From: CAZWDL01 sp964632995
Lineage (GTDB): Bacteria; Bacteroidota; Bacteroidia; Chitinophagales; Saprospiraceae
Direction of reading: 5' to 3'
Assembly (NCBI GenBank): GCA_964632995.1
Contig: CAZWDL010000044.1
Coordinates: 1-50,456, forward strand
Length of the DNA stretch: 50,456 bases
The notes under the pieces were generated by a model. That model saw only the letters and a list, made by a program, of their open reading frames with translations, did not search any database and was not told where the DNA came from. The position numbers and the translations under genes are program-made. This document shows, piece by piece, positions 17,542 through 28,400 of the stretch; the stretch's first letter is position 1, and every line of letters begins with the position of its first letter.

Positions 17542-19797
17542 TTAGGGTTCTATTTCAGCTTCATAATAGATCTTTAGCTCTATATCCTCAATCAGGCCAT
17601 CGTCAAACCATCCCCAAACCGTATCATTATTGGGAACTGCCAGGCGCCAGGTGCTTATGGGAGATTGACCTATGATATTTTCCCAGCGTTCCTGAGTATC
17701 TCCCGACCAGGAGTTGGCCATGCCATCATAAGCCATGTGATAGGAGATTGGTCCTTCACCGATAGCGAGCTGGAAAGCCATGGGAGGAAGCTTACCGTCT
17801 TTGGTAATGAAATGCAAGGCCACATTTTGTATCTTTAATTCGCTGAACTCAACAGGAAAAATAGCTTTTCCTATTGCAAAATCTACAGGATAATATCTCT
17901 CCGTAAACGCTGCAAGGTCAGGGGCTGCGTATTTCTGCCAGGTTTCCGGCAAATCGGATCTGAGGCTGATGCTGATCTCACCGGTTCTTTCTTCAGACGC
18001 TTCATCCTTGGTTTCCCTAGGTGAGTGAGTGGTAGACTTATTTTCCAAATAATCAAACTTCAGTCCGCTGTGTCCTTCGCCTCTGCCGACGGTTTTTTCG
18101 CGGGCGTACCACAAGAGTGTTCTACCGTTGAGCCATCTGGTCCTTTTCCATCTGCCGGTGACGATAGCGCCGGCCCGGGGGATCTCCTCTTCGTAAATGT
18201 AATATGGAGCGCGTTGTTCCGGCGTTTCATTTCGGTGGAGCAGGCTGGTGCGCGGTCGGATGCGTTGCGGTTCAAATCCACGTACCAGTCTCGGCATGGC
18301 GGCTCGTTGCAGTTGGATCTGCCGGTTTTCTACATCCTGACCGATCTTTACGGGAATAAAGGGGATCCAGTGTTCAGGTACGGTGCTGGTGAGTTGATAT
18401 TTGAACCGGGCTTCATTTTCCACACCTTCAAAAGTGTCGGGTTCTTCCAATTGCTGTAAATAGGCTGCCAGTTGATTGGCTCGTTCGCTGCCGGGCATGC
18501 CCTTGCTGATCTGATCGGGAACGATCTTTTCGATCCCCCACACCATGTTAGCCATCTCATCGCGGATGAAATTGACCTGCTCGATGGGCTCACTTTTCAA
18601 AATATCCGTAGCCGTAGCGGGATAATAGAACCAGTTCTCGTCTTCCATCTTCTCTTCCCGATCAAAGAAGTTGAAGAAACTCCACAAACCTCTCGAATGA
18701 GTAGGTGTGGGAGCCACTCTGGTGTGCAGCCCAAAGTTATCCGCTACGATGATCGACTCTATGCGAGTGAGTTCACCCAAGCGGACTTCCAAGGGCAACA
18801 TGAACCAATCGTTGCCGTACACCAGATTAAATTGAGTAAAAAGCAGGCGGGCCGGATTATCCGTGGTTGTTTTGATGTTTCCGAAATTGACCGCTGCGTC
18901 CTCCATTTCCCACCAACGGGTCTTGGGCATACCAATATAATTGACTTGTACAGGGATTTGTACGGCTTCTTCCAATCCGCTCTCGGCGATCTGCTCCCCT
19001 TCCTGTCTTTCCTGTTCGTAATCAAACTGGTACCATTGCATCGCTTTGCCGAAATATTCTTCCGCTTTCAGGCAGAACCGATCGGCCTGTTGCTCATCTG
19101 AACATAGATCAAACTGGTATTCCAAATGAGAATCGTGCCAGGCGGTATTGGCCGTAAATTTGAAATGATATACCCGCTCGATCCAGGCTAACACTTGCTC
19201 ACCGCAGTCTTGGATGGCCTGATCTATTTCCGCTATCCCAAATGATCGTTCGTGGACAATCGCGTCCAGTAATTTGGCTCCGTCAATAGCCTGATGCCTG
19301 GAAATCAATAACAACAGTCGCTGTAGCGGTGCATTGCTTAGCTCGTCCGCCCGATCAAACCGCGCCTGTGGATCGGTGACGGTGGGCAAGGTAAAGCGCA
19401 GTTGATCATGCTTGTAAAAAGCAGCAATTACCGTTTCGTGATCGCCTTCCGATAGTTGCTGCTTCAGGAGTTTGACCCAGTGCAGGCCGATCTCGATCCG
19501 GATACTAAGGTCCAGATCGAAAGGCGTAGCCTCCACCAGTGGATTCAGTGGCGTATTCCGATCAACATCAATTTGCTCTCCCTGCCGGGTGTGAAGCCGT
19601 GATAGAAATTGACGTTTATACTGCACGCGGGAAAACACCGGAGCCGCCGCGTCTTCGCCCCGGAATTCACCAAATTGCCACTGCCGGCACAACATCCACA
19701 AGGGATCGCGAACTTCGGCCCGCAGGGCTTCTTCCAGATTTTGGCTGCGCGGTTTGCCTTCCAGGCGGTTCCACAGTAAAAGAGCAGGGTCTGACAT
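17542..19797 (-). CDS. uncharacterised 751-aa protein of the giant-protein module
   Basis: I do not recognise a named domain. The protein begins MSDPALLLWNRLEGKPRSQNLEEALRAEVRDPLWMLCRQWQFGEFRGEDAAAPVFSRVQY. From memory, the block EVRDPLWMLxRQWQxGEFxGED occurs in uncharacterised proteins of actinobacteria and other phyla, so this is probably a conserved family. There is no signal peptide or membrane segment. The C-terminal 130 residues look beta-rich (ISYHMAYDGMANSWSG, IGQSPISTWRLAVPNN, DIELKIYYEAEIEP). It starts 3 bp after the 1865-aa gene and is surely co-translated with it, implying the products act in the same assembly. Good codon flow and length argue for an intact gene; the function is unknown. 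Confidence 0.8.
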   Translation of the reverse strand: MSDPALLLWNRLEGKPRSQNLEEALRAEVRDPLWMLCRQWQFGEFRGEDAAAPVFSRVQYKRQFLSRLHTRQGEQIDVDRNTPLNPLVEATPFDLDLSIRIEIGLHWVKLLKQQLSEGDHETVIAAFYKHDQLRFTLPTVTDPQARFDRADELSNAPLQRLLLLISRHQAIDGAKLLDAIVHERSFGIAEIDQAIQDCGEQVLAWIERVYHFKFTANTAWHDSHLEYQFDLCSDEQQADRFCLKAEEYFGKAMQWYQFDYEQERQEGEQIAESGLEEAVQIPVQVNYIGMPKTRWWEMEDAAVNFGNIKTTTDNPARLLFTQFNLVYGNDWFMLPLEVRLGELTRIESIIVADNFGLHTRVAPTPTHSRGLWSFFNFFDREEKMEDENWFYYPATATDILKSEPIEQVNFIRDEMANMVWGIEKIVPDQISKGMPGSERANQLAAYLQQLEEPDTFEGVENEARFKYQLTSTVPEHWIPFIPVKIGQDVENRQIQLQRAAMPRLVRGFEPQRIRPRTSLLHRNETPEQRAPYYIYEEEIPRAGAIVTGRWKRTRWLNGRTLLWYAREKTVGRGEGHSGLKFDYLENKSTTHSPRETKDEASEERTGEISISLRSDLPETWQKYAAPDLAAFTERYYPVDFAIGKAIFPVEFSELKIQNVALHFITKDGKLPPMAFQLAIGEGPISYHMAYDGMANSWSGDTQERWENIIGQSPISTWRLAVPNNDTVWGWFDDGLIEDIELKIYYEAEIEP

Positions 19798-19800
19798 GGC

Positions 19801-22800
19801 TTATGATTGTTGCGTTTCATTAATATTGTTTACACCAAAATCCGTCCAGGGAGTTGCTCCATTGTAGCAGACCGGAGCCAGCACACCGGGTAAAATATAC
19901 TTGAGCACGCCGGTAATCGGCCCTTCTGCCTCTTTGTGGACCAACAGATCTGGATCGACGGCTCGTTTTTTGGCCAACTCCATAGTATCGGTAATCGTAA
20001 GTATCAGGTCTTCCCAGTTCCAGAATGCTTCCGTCGTCGCTTTGGGCGACACGCATAAGAGCAACGTCTGGGGCGGTTCGGAATTGGGCTGGTCGTAGTG
20101 CATGGCAATACCGGAGGTCGTACTGTCCTCCGGAAGCGCTTCCCGCCAAAAATCGATTACCATACCGCATTGCCGGTCGGTCGGCCGGTAGTTGTCGGGC
20201 AATTCCAAAGCCAGAGACAGCGGATCTCCGGGAATAGCTGTGCCTTCAGGAAAAGCGGCACCCAGCCAGCGGTAGCGTTCCGCTTCCATTACAAAAGGCA
20301 GCTGTATAATGTCCAGGGATGGTTCTGCAGTTCCTATTTCCAGCAGTGCTTTTAGCTGATGGAGTTGACGGTAGGTTTTTACAGGTTTTCTGACCTGCGC
20401 CAGGCCTTGTAGCCATTCTTCCGGTGCAAAGGGACCGGCGTCGGCCAATAGATCGGGGAATTCGCGAGCGGCGGAGAAGGATGCCGGCTGCGGCAGGTCG
20501 AATTCGGGAAAAATAAAGAAAGCCTCTCCGAAAATACGCTTCACCAGTTTTTGCAGGGCTTCCCATTGCTCTTCCTGGTCGGTGAGCCCTTTGATAGTCC
20601 CCAGTTCCTTTCCGGCTTTCTCTTTCAGGTCGCTGAAATAAGCCTTGCTTTCTACCGCTTGCGCCAGCAGAACCTCCCTTCGGGAATCGGAATAGGTCGG
20701 CCCGAGATGATAAAAGTTGCCGGTATGGTTCCACAGTTCATCCAAGAAGAGAATATCCTGGAGGTTATTGTAGCTGAGCTGGGCCTCATCCGGAGAAAGA
20801 TCCGTACCTCTGGCCCTCCTCAGACGGTATGCAAAATTGTTGGCGTGGTCGATCCGTCGTTGCAGGGAGTTGAAAGTCTTGCCGTTGACGAGCTCTTCCA
20901 AAGTCTTCATCAGCCGGGAATTGTCGATCGCGGCGATGGCGGCGGCTTCCGCCAGATTGGTATCGGCCTCCCTTTGTAGATCGGAGGGCAACATCGGACG
21001 GCTTTGTTCCAACAACTGCTGAATGGTTTGGATCAGCGGATAGATTTCATAGATGGAGCACTGCGTGCGCGTCAGCCCCTGCAAATCGTCGTAGAGAATA
21101 CGAATGGCCTCCGGCCGGTCATCATCGAATTTATGCTTGGCCGTCATCCGGATATACCAGGATAGCAAACTGTTTTCAGTAAAGGCTTCCTTGCCAGCAA
21201 ACAAGGCCAGAAAATCGATGGGTTGCAGTTCGACTGCCGGTTGAGCGGTCGGCAGTTCACTCAACGGCTGCCAGGCCAGTTCACTGACCTTGAGCTTTTT
21301 ACGTGTCTTACCATCGGAAAGCAGGATGTTGATACAAATGGTATGCGGGCGGGGCAACTGATCGGCCAGCCAGTGATTCAATTGTGGATTGATCTGGGCC
21401 CGGGGCGTCATTCGGCCGGACCAGGCTGTACCACTGCTTTTTGTATCGAACTGAATACCCAGTATGTGCGACAGCAATTTGTGCCGACGGGGTGTGTCGA
21501 CGATCTCGGGCTTGTCCAGTTCGATATCGTTGTTGAACATCTTCAGTGCTGTAGCGGCTCCCTGCAGATTGCCTTTCGCCACCTGAAATACACTTTCCGA
21601 CAACAGCAGGTCACTGACGTGGTCGAGATCCTGGCTGACCTTTTCCATAGCGGCAAATAGACCCTCCCAATGTTCATCCTCACCGCCAATGCCGTAATCG
21701 CTCCAGGCGGATCTAATTTTGTCTACTACATCATCGTTGACTTTCCGGATGTGCCGATACTTTTTCACCAGTCGCCAACCGTCCACTACGTTGGAAGCTT
21801 CCTGCTTCTCGATTGGTTGTGAGTAGTCGTAATTAGGTAACTGATCGGCATTCAGCGGAAAATGCCGGCGCAAGGTCCGGATGTATTGATCCAGCGGTCC
21901 GGATGCATTGTCGTGCAGATAGCGCTCAAACTGATAGCCCAGCAATTCCGGCAGTCCCTGCCCGTTTTTTACGCCTTCGATGAGGTACAGCGCACTTCGC
22001 ACACTATTGGAGCTTAGGTTCACCGCAAAAGCATCGTGTAACTTCGCCGGATTATTAGCCATAAAACCGGAACGCAAAATGGCCGCCGTGACCGCATGCG
22101 CCTGGGAAGGGGTATGAATGAAACCCTGGTTGTAGCCTTCATCCGTTTGGATGGCGATGATTTTACCGGCCTGTGCCGGGTCGTATTGCATGTTAAAACG
22201 GGGATCTTCTCCTAGGTACAGCCAGGCCTCGGCTATAGCCTGATCCAGGTTCATGCCCGCCTTGGTAAAGGAAGCAAAATCCAAGACCGGGATCACTACC
22301 CTTTCAGCCTGCGAACCCAGTCCGAATATGGAACCGCCCCGATAAATGTCGGTTTCCAGTTCTTCGGCAACCTTAAATATAGTACCGGCATTATCCAGTC
22401 GGGGCTTCACATCTTCCAGATAGCCGTAAGCCCCCAGATAGATCCCGGTCGGCCGCTGTTCACGCAGGGCAAACAGCCGCCGATTGACGATGCCCTGCAT
22501 CCAGGCGTCGAGGCGATAATTGCACAGGTCAAGGTGTTCGGTAAACAGTAGTTCCAGGCTGGTGATAGATAGGCCGCTGAGCAGTTGCAAAGATGCTTTG
22601 GAAAGCACCAGATCCTTTACCACGCTATCTTCCAACACCGCTTCTGAGAGGCCGCCGCTCAGCAGTTGATCGAGTTGTTCATCGATACTAGTGCCGATCT
22701 CCGGACTCAGGAAGTTCCATTTGTTGCTCTTGTAAAAAGGGGCGTGGGTGTTGATCAAGGTCTGCAAAGCTGAACGATAAGCCTGGGTGGACTGGGCTGA

Positions 22801-25398
22801 GGCCAGTTGATCCTCGAATTTGGCGTCAAATCCTTTCAGCCACTCAATCTGTTCCTTGCGCAGGGTGTTGTCGTCCCAGAGGTGTTCAAGTTCAAAATCC
22901 AGGGTGCTGATCAGGTTGCCGGAAGCCACCTTGACTGCTGTCTCCACATAGGCCCGGCCCAATCCCTGCCGGGCCAGCAGGTACAGTAAGGTGTTACTCC
23001 GGTCGCTCCCGTCCGAGCCAAATAAAGCCGGCATATCGGCGGCCTTTTGTCCGTAGAGGAATTGCAGGTAGTTAAGGTCCGAATCCGGTAGCAGTGACAA
23101 ATTACGCGTGAAAGCAGGCGGTAGGGGATCGACGATCGGGCCGGTAAGCAACTGGTATTCCGGGGGACGATGCTGGTTAAAGATCCGGTTCTTGTCCAGT
23201 GCCTGCTGCGACCCGAAGGTCCCGAATAATTGCTCAAAATGCCGTTGCACTTCCGGGAAGATATAGCTCTGTCGTCCGGGATTGCCGGTAAGCGGGCCTA
23301 GCTCCCACTGATCCAGATAGGCTCCCCCCACTACCACGTCTGCGCCGTGAGACGGTTCCCGATGCCCCCGAAACAGGTTCCAAAGCAGAAACTCACCCAC
23401 GACCGGCCGGTGAAAAAAGTTTTCGGAACTGGCGTTCAGGCCGATCATTTCTACGAAGGATGCCTTGAATTTGTGAACTTGCTCGCCCTCAACATCCGTC
23501 AGATTGTCAATGTGCCGGATGTAGGGGACGAGTTGTTCCCAGTAGGCGTCGAGGCGACTTAATACGCGGTGGTACAAGTCGCTCAAGAATTTCTCCTCTG
23601 CCGAAAAGGTCAATCGGGAATAGGCCGTACCGGCCAGTATGCCGTAGGGTTGGTTGCCGATATGAAAAGCGGGTAAAAAGCCCCGGCCACTCACGAAAGA
23701 CCGGAAGAAGGTGCCGGTTTCTCGTATTTCATTCGGGCTCAGCAAGGGCTGGAAGAATTGTTCCAGAAAATAGCCGCCAGTGGCCGGCCACAACAGATGG
23801 TTCATCGCCAGGGCACCGGCGATATCCTGCATATCGGCCTGGTATACACGGCTGAATAGTTCGGCATCTACTCCCAGCAAATGGGCCAGGTAGTGGCCGT
23901 CTTTTTTTTCTGTCCAAAAGCGATCCAGTTCGGGCGCTATCCCCTCGTCAATTGCCTGGAAGACCTCCTCCGCCGGCGGTCCTTTAAACGTATAGCCCGA
24001 ACGCTCCCGCTCAAAGTTATTCGTTGCCGTACCTTGCGGCAGAATGCCTAAGCCGCCTTCTTTATATTGATGATTGGTAAATAGGGTCTCCAGTGCTTCC
24101 TTCCCCATGGTTTCGTCCATAGACAGATTAACGCCCAAGACCACCAATTTGGAAAAACCCTGCTGATAGTTTTCCCGGGAAAGTTTTATTCGTACGGCCA
24201 GGCCCTCTTTTTCGGCAGCCTCAAAATCAGTGATCCACCGGATCTCTTCGGGTATCTGATCATTTTGGGTATCGTCGGCCAAAGGGTCATGGCTTAAAAG
24301 CAGTGGATAGGTAATGCGGCTGCCGTTCACCATAAACGCAGGCCGGTTATCCTGGCCATACAAATGCACGGCAAAACGATCGGGCATAATATAGGAGGCC
24401 ATCGGACGGGTCCAATCATCGGTTTTTGCTCCCTGCTTATAGTTGGAGAAATCAGGTTTCGGTACGGGATCAGCCTCCGGATCGGGCGGGTAATTATTCG
24501 GTTTGGTCTCGTGGTAAATATAAGCGGCGCGGGCCGGAAGGTATTTTTCCTGCAATACTTTCCAGGCAGTGTTCTTTTTTTCTTTTCTGGCGGCCGGATC
24601 GCCCGGATGGGCCAATTCCGCCTGCCAACAGGCGTGCCAGAAAGCTTGTCCGGCACGGACCTCCTCCAGCATCATGTTCGCTTCATGACTGTGCAGTGCG
24701 ATCTCATCGGGGTATATCCGCACCAACAGTTCGTACTGGTCCGGTTGTTGTTTGATCCACTGCCTGCCGTCCTCGTTAGGAACGGGAACACCCCATACAC
24801 CGCTTCTGGTGTCTTTGATCTCTCTTTCGATGGCGCGCACGAAATTACTGTTATCATTTCCCTCTGCTTTCAATTTATCCAGCGTTATGATCTCCTTTAG
24901 TTCCTTACCCGTCCAGGGCTGTTCATCGGCGCTGATGCCGCTGATCGGGCCGGCCCCAAATCCAGGCGTTTGGTGGTCCAGCCGGCTACTATCGAAGATA
25001 TACTCTTTTTTAACCCGAGTGATGTGCTTGACCCGGACGAAACGCGTCTGCACGCGAAGCGGAAGCAGTAAGGTGGGCATATCGGCCTTCCAGTGTTGAG
25101 CGATGAGGCCGGGAGCATCTCCCAACCGGTCCAGTTCCTGTTCAACGGCCCGGACCTGTGCTTCCCGGTCAGGCAGCAACTTTTTCCACTTCGCGATCTC
25201 TGCACTCAACTGAAGGATCGTATTCCAATCCTTATCGTCTTCCGGGCGGCCGGTATTTCCGGCCAGCCGGATCCGCTCCTGAATGCGCTGTTGCAGAATG
25301 TTTATCGATTGTTTGCGTCCGTAGATCTGATCCTTCACTTCCTGCACGCGCTTGCGTTGTGTCTTTAATTTGACTTGTACCTTTTGCAGTTCGCTCAT
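19801..25398 (-). CDS. uncharacterised giant protein (1865 aa)
   Basis: No named domain is recognised. The first 100 residues form a predicted coiled coil (LQKVQVKLKTQRKRVQEVKDQ, EIAKWKKLLPDREAQVRAVEQELDRL). Then come motifs that, from memory, recur in very large uncharacterised proteins of several phyla: MPTLLLPLRVQTRFV, YELLVRIYPDEIALHSHEAN, MPDRFAVHLYGQD, and later GFLPAFHIGNQPYGILAGTAYSRL. There is no signal peptide or transmembrane helix, so it is cytosolic or leaves the cell by an unrecognised route. The start is 10 bp downstream of the 1024-aa gene and the stop is 3 bp before the 751-aa gene. The three giants add up to 3640 residues and look like one functional module. Its size and multi-segment layout fit a scaffold or structural component, but this is inference. 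Confidence 0.82.
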   Translation of the reverse strand: MSELQKVQVKLKTQRKRVQEVKDQIYGRKQSINILQQRIQERIRLAGNTGRPEDDKDWNTILQLSAEIAKWKKLLPDREAQVRAVEQELDRLGDAPGLIAQHWKADMPTLLLPLRVQTRFVRVKHITRVKKEYIFDSSRLDHQTPGFGAGPISGISADEQPWTGKELKEIITLDKLKAEGNDNSNFVRAIEREIKDTRSGVWGVPVPNEDGRQWIKQQPDQYELLVRIYPDEIALHSHEANMMLEEVRAGQAFWHACWQAELAHPGDPAARKEKKNTAWKVLQEKYLPARAAYIYHETKPNNYPPDPEADPVPKPDFSNYKQGAKTDDWTRPMASYIMPDRFAVHLYGQDNRPAFMVNGSRITYPLLLSHDPLADDTQNDQIPEEIRWITDFEAAEKEGLAVRIKLSRENYQQGFSKLVVLGVNLSMDETMGKEALETLFTNHQYKEGGLGILPQGTATNNFERERSGYTFKGPPAEEVFQAIDEGIAPELDRFWTEKKDGHYLAHLLGVDAELFSRVYQADMQDIAGALAMNHLLWPATGGYFLEQFFQPLLSPNEIRETGTFFRSFVSGRGFLPAFHIGNQPYGILAGTAYSRLTFSAEEKFLSDLYHRVLSRLDAYWEQLVPYIRHIDNLTDVEGEQVHKFKASFVEMIGLNASSENFFHRPVVGEFLLWNLFRGHREPSHGADVVVGGAYLDQWELGPLTGNPGRQSYIFPEVQRHFEQLFGTFGSQQALDKNRIFNQHRPPEYQLLTGPIVDPLPPAFTRNLSLLPDSDLNYLQFLYGQKAADMPALFGSDGSDRSNTLLYLLARQGLGRAYVETAVKVASGNLISTLDFELEHLWDDNTLRKEQIEWLKGFDAKFEDQLASAQSTQAYRSALQTLINTHAPFYKSNKWNFLSPEIGTSIDEQLDQLLSGGLSEAVLEDSVVKDLVLSKASLQLLSGLSITSLELLFTEHLDLCNYRLDAWMQGIVNRRLFALREQRPTGIYLGAYGYLEDVKPRLDNAGTIFKVAEELETDIYRGGSIFGLGSQAERVVIPVLDFASFTKAGMNLDQAIAEAWLYLGEDPRFNMQYDPAQAGKIIAIQTDEGYNQGFIHTPSQAHAVTAAILRSGFMANNPAKLHDAFAVNLSSNSVRSALYLIEGVKNGQGLPELLGYQFERYLHDNASGPLDQYIRTLRRHFPLNADQLPNYDYSQPIEKQEASNVVDGWRLVKKYRHIRKVNDDVVDKIRSAWSDYGIGGEDEHWEGLFAAMEKVSQDLDHVSDLLLSESVFQVAKGNLQGAATALKMFNNDIELDKPEIVDTPRRHKLLSHILGIQFDTKSSGTAWSGRMTPRAQINPQLNHWLADQLPRPHTICINILLSDGKTRKKLKVSELAWQPLSELPTAQPAVELQPIDFLALFAGKEAFTENSLLSWYIRMTAKHKFDDDRPEAIRILYDDLQGLTRTQCSIYEIYPLIQTIQQLLEQSRPMLPSDLQREADTNLAEAAAIAAIDNSRLMKTLEELVNGKTFNSLQRRIDHANNFAYRLRRARGTDLSPDEAQLSYNNLQDILFLDELWNHTGNFYHLGPTYSDSRREVLLAQAVESKAYFSDLKEKAGKELGTIKGLTDQEEQWEALQKLVKRIFGEAFFIFPEFDLPQPASFSAAREFPDLLADAGPFAPEEWLQGLAQVRKPVKTYRQLHQLKALLEIGTAEPSLDIIQLPFVMEAERYRWLGAAFPEGTAIPGDPLSLALELPDNYRPTDRQCGMVIDFWREALPEDSTTSGIAMHYDQPNSEPPQTLLLCVSPKATTEAFWNWEDLILTITDTMELAKKRAVDPDLLVHKEAEGPITGVLKYILPGVLAPVCYNGATPWTDFGVNNINETQQS

Positions 25399-25408
25399 AA
25401 CCGGTGAT

Positions 25409-28400
25409 TTAATAGTTTTCAGGAATTACCTCATCAGGTAGTGCCGTCTCAATGTGGACGGCTACCAGCACGGGTTGCTGTTGCAATATCCAGGCCAGAC
25501 GAGCGGCGTGCCCTTCTGCCAGGGATACCCAGGGTACTGCTTCCCGCCCGGATTTGTCCAGCGGTTTATCTTGTGTGAGATCGATGTATTTATGGTTGCC
25601 GAAGAGTTCACCCCAGTGCAGATCATTCCAGATGGTTTTCGGGGTTTTTTCCTGCTCGTTTTCCAGCGGCAGGTCCATACCGAAGCGTAGTTCACCGGGC
25701 CGTTCGCGGATGACGAAAAAATGCCCCAGGTCTTTCTTGGCTTTCTTCACCGTGGTATCAAAGCCCACGATGTAAATATCAGGTTGTATCTGGGCGAAGA
25801 AAGCAGGCATTTGAATGTCCGGCCCCAGTACCCGCTCCTTTGTATTCGGATCTTTTTTGGCTTCTTGCAAATAGATCACCACATTGGGATAGCGCTTAAG
25901 CAGATCTGCCCGGATGACCAGTACCATGCGTTTTTTCCCGCCGACTGGGTTATCTGGTGACGGATGTTCCCCCAGAGCATCCTGCCATTCGTGCATGGCG
26001 TCGATATCTTCCACGATCTGTGGGGTAGTCAACCCTTCCCGCGCGGCCCAAAAACGCTTGAAATAGGTGCCGCGTTGATCGGTCGGGAATTCCCGCCACA
26101 GTAATTCCCGGGCCATTTCAAAGTTGACACCCGCCATGTAGGCCTCGATAAATGCCCGGTTGGTCTCCATCAAGGCATAGGTGTTGGGCGGGATCAGATC
26201 CAGATTAGGCACCAGGTGTTGTGAGGCGATAGCTTCCAGCGGTTCGTACATCGCATCGGGAAAGATAGGATGCTGCAGGATCGGGAGGAGTTTCGCTACC
26301 GATTTCAACTCGCCCCTAGTGTCCGTATATTGCACTGTGTTCTTGACCTTTTTAGTAAAAGCGGCAGTCGGTTCTATGGCATGCAAAATAAATGTACCGG
26401 TTGTACGGAACACCAGGTTTCCGGGCTGATCGGTCAACAAGGCCTCATCGTCGAAGCGGATCCGGTCGTTTAATTGTTTAAGGGCTTTATAAAAGGCACT
26501 TTTTTTGCCGTCATCGATCCCGGATATTCCGAAGTAGTTGCGGCGATACTTTGTACCGGAATGCTCCAGATTGCTGAGTGCCCGAGTCACCATAAAGCCA
26601 AAGCCGAAAGCCTGTAAGGTCTGATGTACATAATCGCCCGTTGTTTCTGGCTCCTTCATCTTGAATTCTTCGAAAGGCGTCGCTTTCAGCGGCTTCAGAT
26701 CGCCTACGGAATCGAGATCAGGCAGACCCGTCCGAGTTCCCGCACTCCGGCTTCTGGTCCCGGCGGCTTGCGAGAACGACTGATGGCGGCGGCTCCGACG
26801 CAGGATCGTCCGGTTGGGGTGGCCGATCTTTTCTGAAGCTGCCGTAAGCAGGGCATCGGGTACGGGGCGGGGATGAATGTAGCCCCGCAGGTTGTTGCCC
26901 TGATCGGTCCGGACCACAGTCTGAACGCCCTCGCTGATGGTGGTCAATTGCCAGCTTTGCATCTGACGGAAATGACGATTCATCAAGCCTTCGTTGACGG
27001 CGACCGAAAAGGCGATCTTACGTAAGTAATCGTTGGTCTCAAACAAGGACTCATACTGTTTCCAGGCCCGGTCCATGTAGTCTTCCTGGTTGCGGCGAAC
27101 GACTTCTGCTCCAAAGCCGGCCGCGATGCGATGCCGGGGATCGAGATTGAGTTGGTTGAACCAATGATCTGCTTCCGATCGATCAGCGCGGTCCCGCCGG
27201 GCATGCCAGCGGCCGTAGAGCGGCGGCAGGATGAGTGGATCGTCGTAGATATCAACCGGCGCCTGTAAGGTATCGGCACCGACTTCGGTTGTCGTATCGT
27301 CGGTTGGGCGGAAATATGGGTTTTGGGCAAAGGGGTGATCGGGGGGGACATCGCGTTCCCGCAATTTGGCATCCAGGTTCAGCAGGCTCTCCAAATGATC
27401 GAGCCAGGTCGCATCTTTATCTGCGCTGTCCGACAGGAAGGAGGGCAGCGTCGGCCCGGGGCTACGCAGCGCACCTTCCATGAGAATAGCCCCGTCTTTA
27501 AGCAGGTGAGGTTCCGGAACTGTTTCATTGCCTATCGCCGTATCATTGTAGTGAATCAGGTAGCCGGGGTCCTGGAGATCGATCCATCTGCGGCCGACCT
27601 TTTCGTCCAGTCTGCGGGGTTCGATCCGCCGGATCAGTTCTTCGAAATCTTCGGCCCGGCCGGTGCGGAATTCCCAATTGTAGTAGTACGGGAATTGGTT
27701 TTGCCGTGGATTTTGGCCCCAGGCCGGCATTTGCACGGGTACGGCTTCGATCTCTTCCGTTTTGCGCCCCAGCCCGGCCAGTCGGCCCTGTTCAAAAGTC
27801 GGAATGAGAAAGGCGTGATAGGCCGTTTCCGGCTGGAGTTTTACCGGGCAAAGGATACGCGAACAGGAGCGGTTGGGTTGTTTACTGATCAGGTCGCCAA
27901 GGCCGGTGATCGCCTGGTTCTTTTCGGCTTCGTCTTTTGGATGAATACCTTCCAGGCCCAGTGACTGATTCACATGGGCGTGGGCCCAGGCCCAAACCTG
28001 CCCGGCCGGTGGAAAGGCATTTTCCGCCCTCGTTTTGAGGGTAAAAGATGGCAGTACATCGCCCTTTTGTACCGGGTTATTTTCAAATTCGGAAGCTTTC
28101 AATACCACCAGCATCAGCCAGGGGCGCAGGCGATCGCCGTTATTTTTCAGAGGGGTATAGCGCCAGGGAAAATCCTCTTCGTAGAATTCGATATAGGGCA
28201 GGTAGTTGGGTTCGAAATCGATCGTGCCGCGCCAGGGCTGGGTTTTGATAACGGCCCGGGCTTCGATACCGATCACATCACCGGGGCCGTACAGGCGGAC
28301 CGTCTTTTTGATCTGGCCGCCGCTTATCGCCTGGCCGTCGCCTTTGACCTGCAGGCTGAGGTCAATCGTCGGTGCATCGGTAGTACCGGAGGATTCGGTA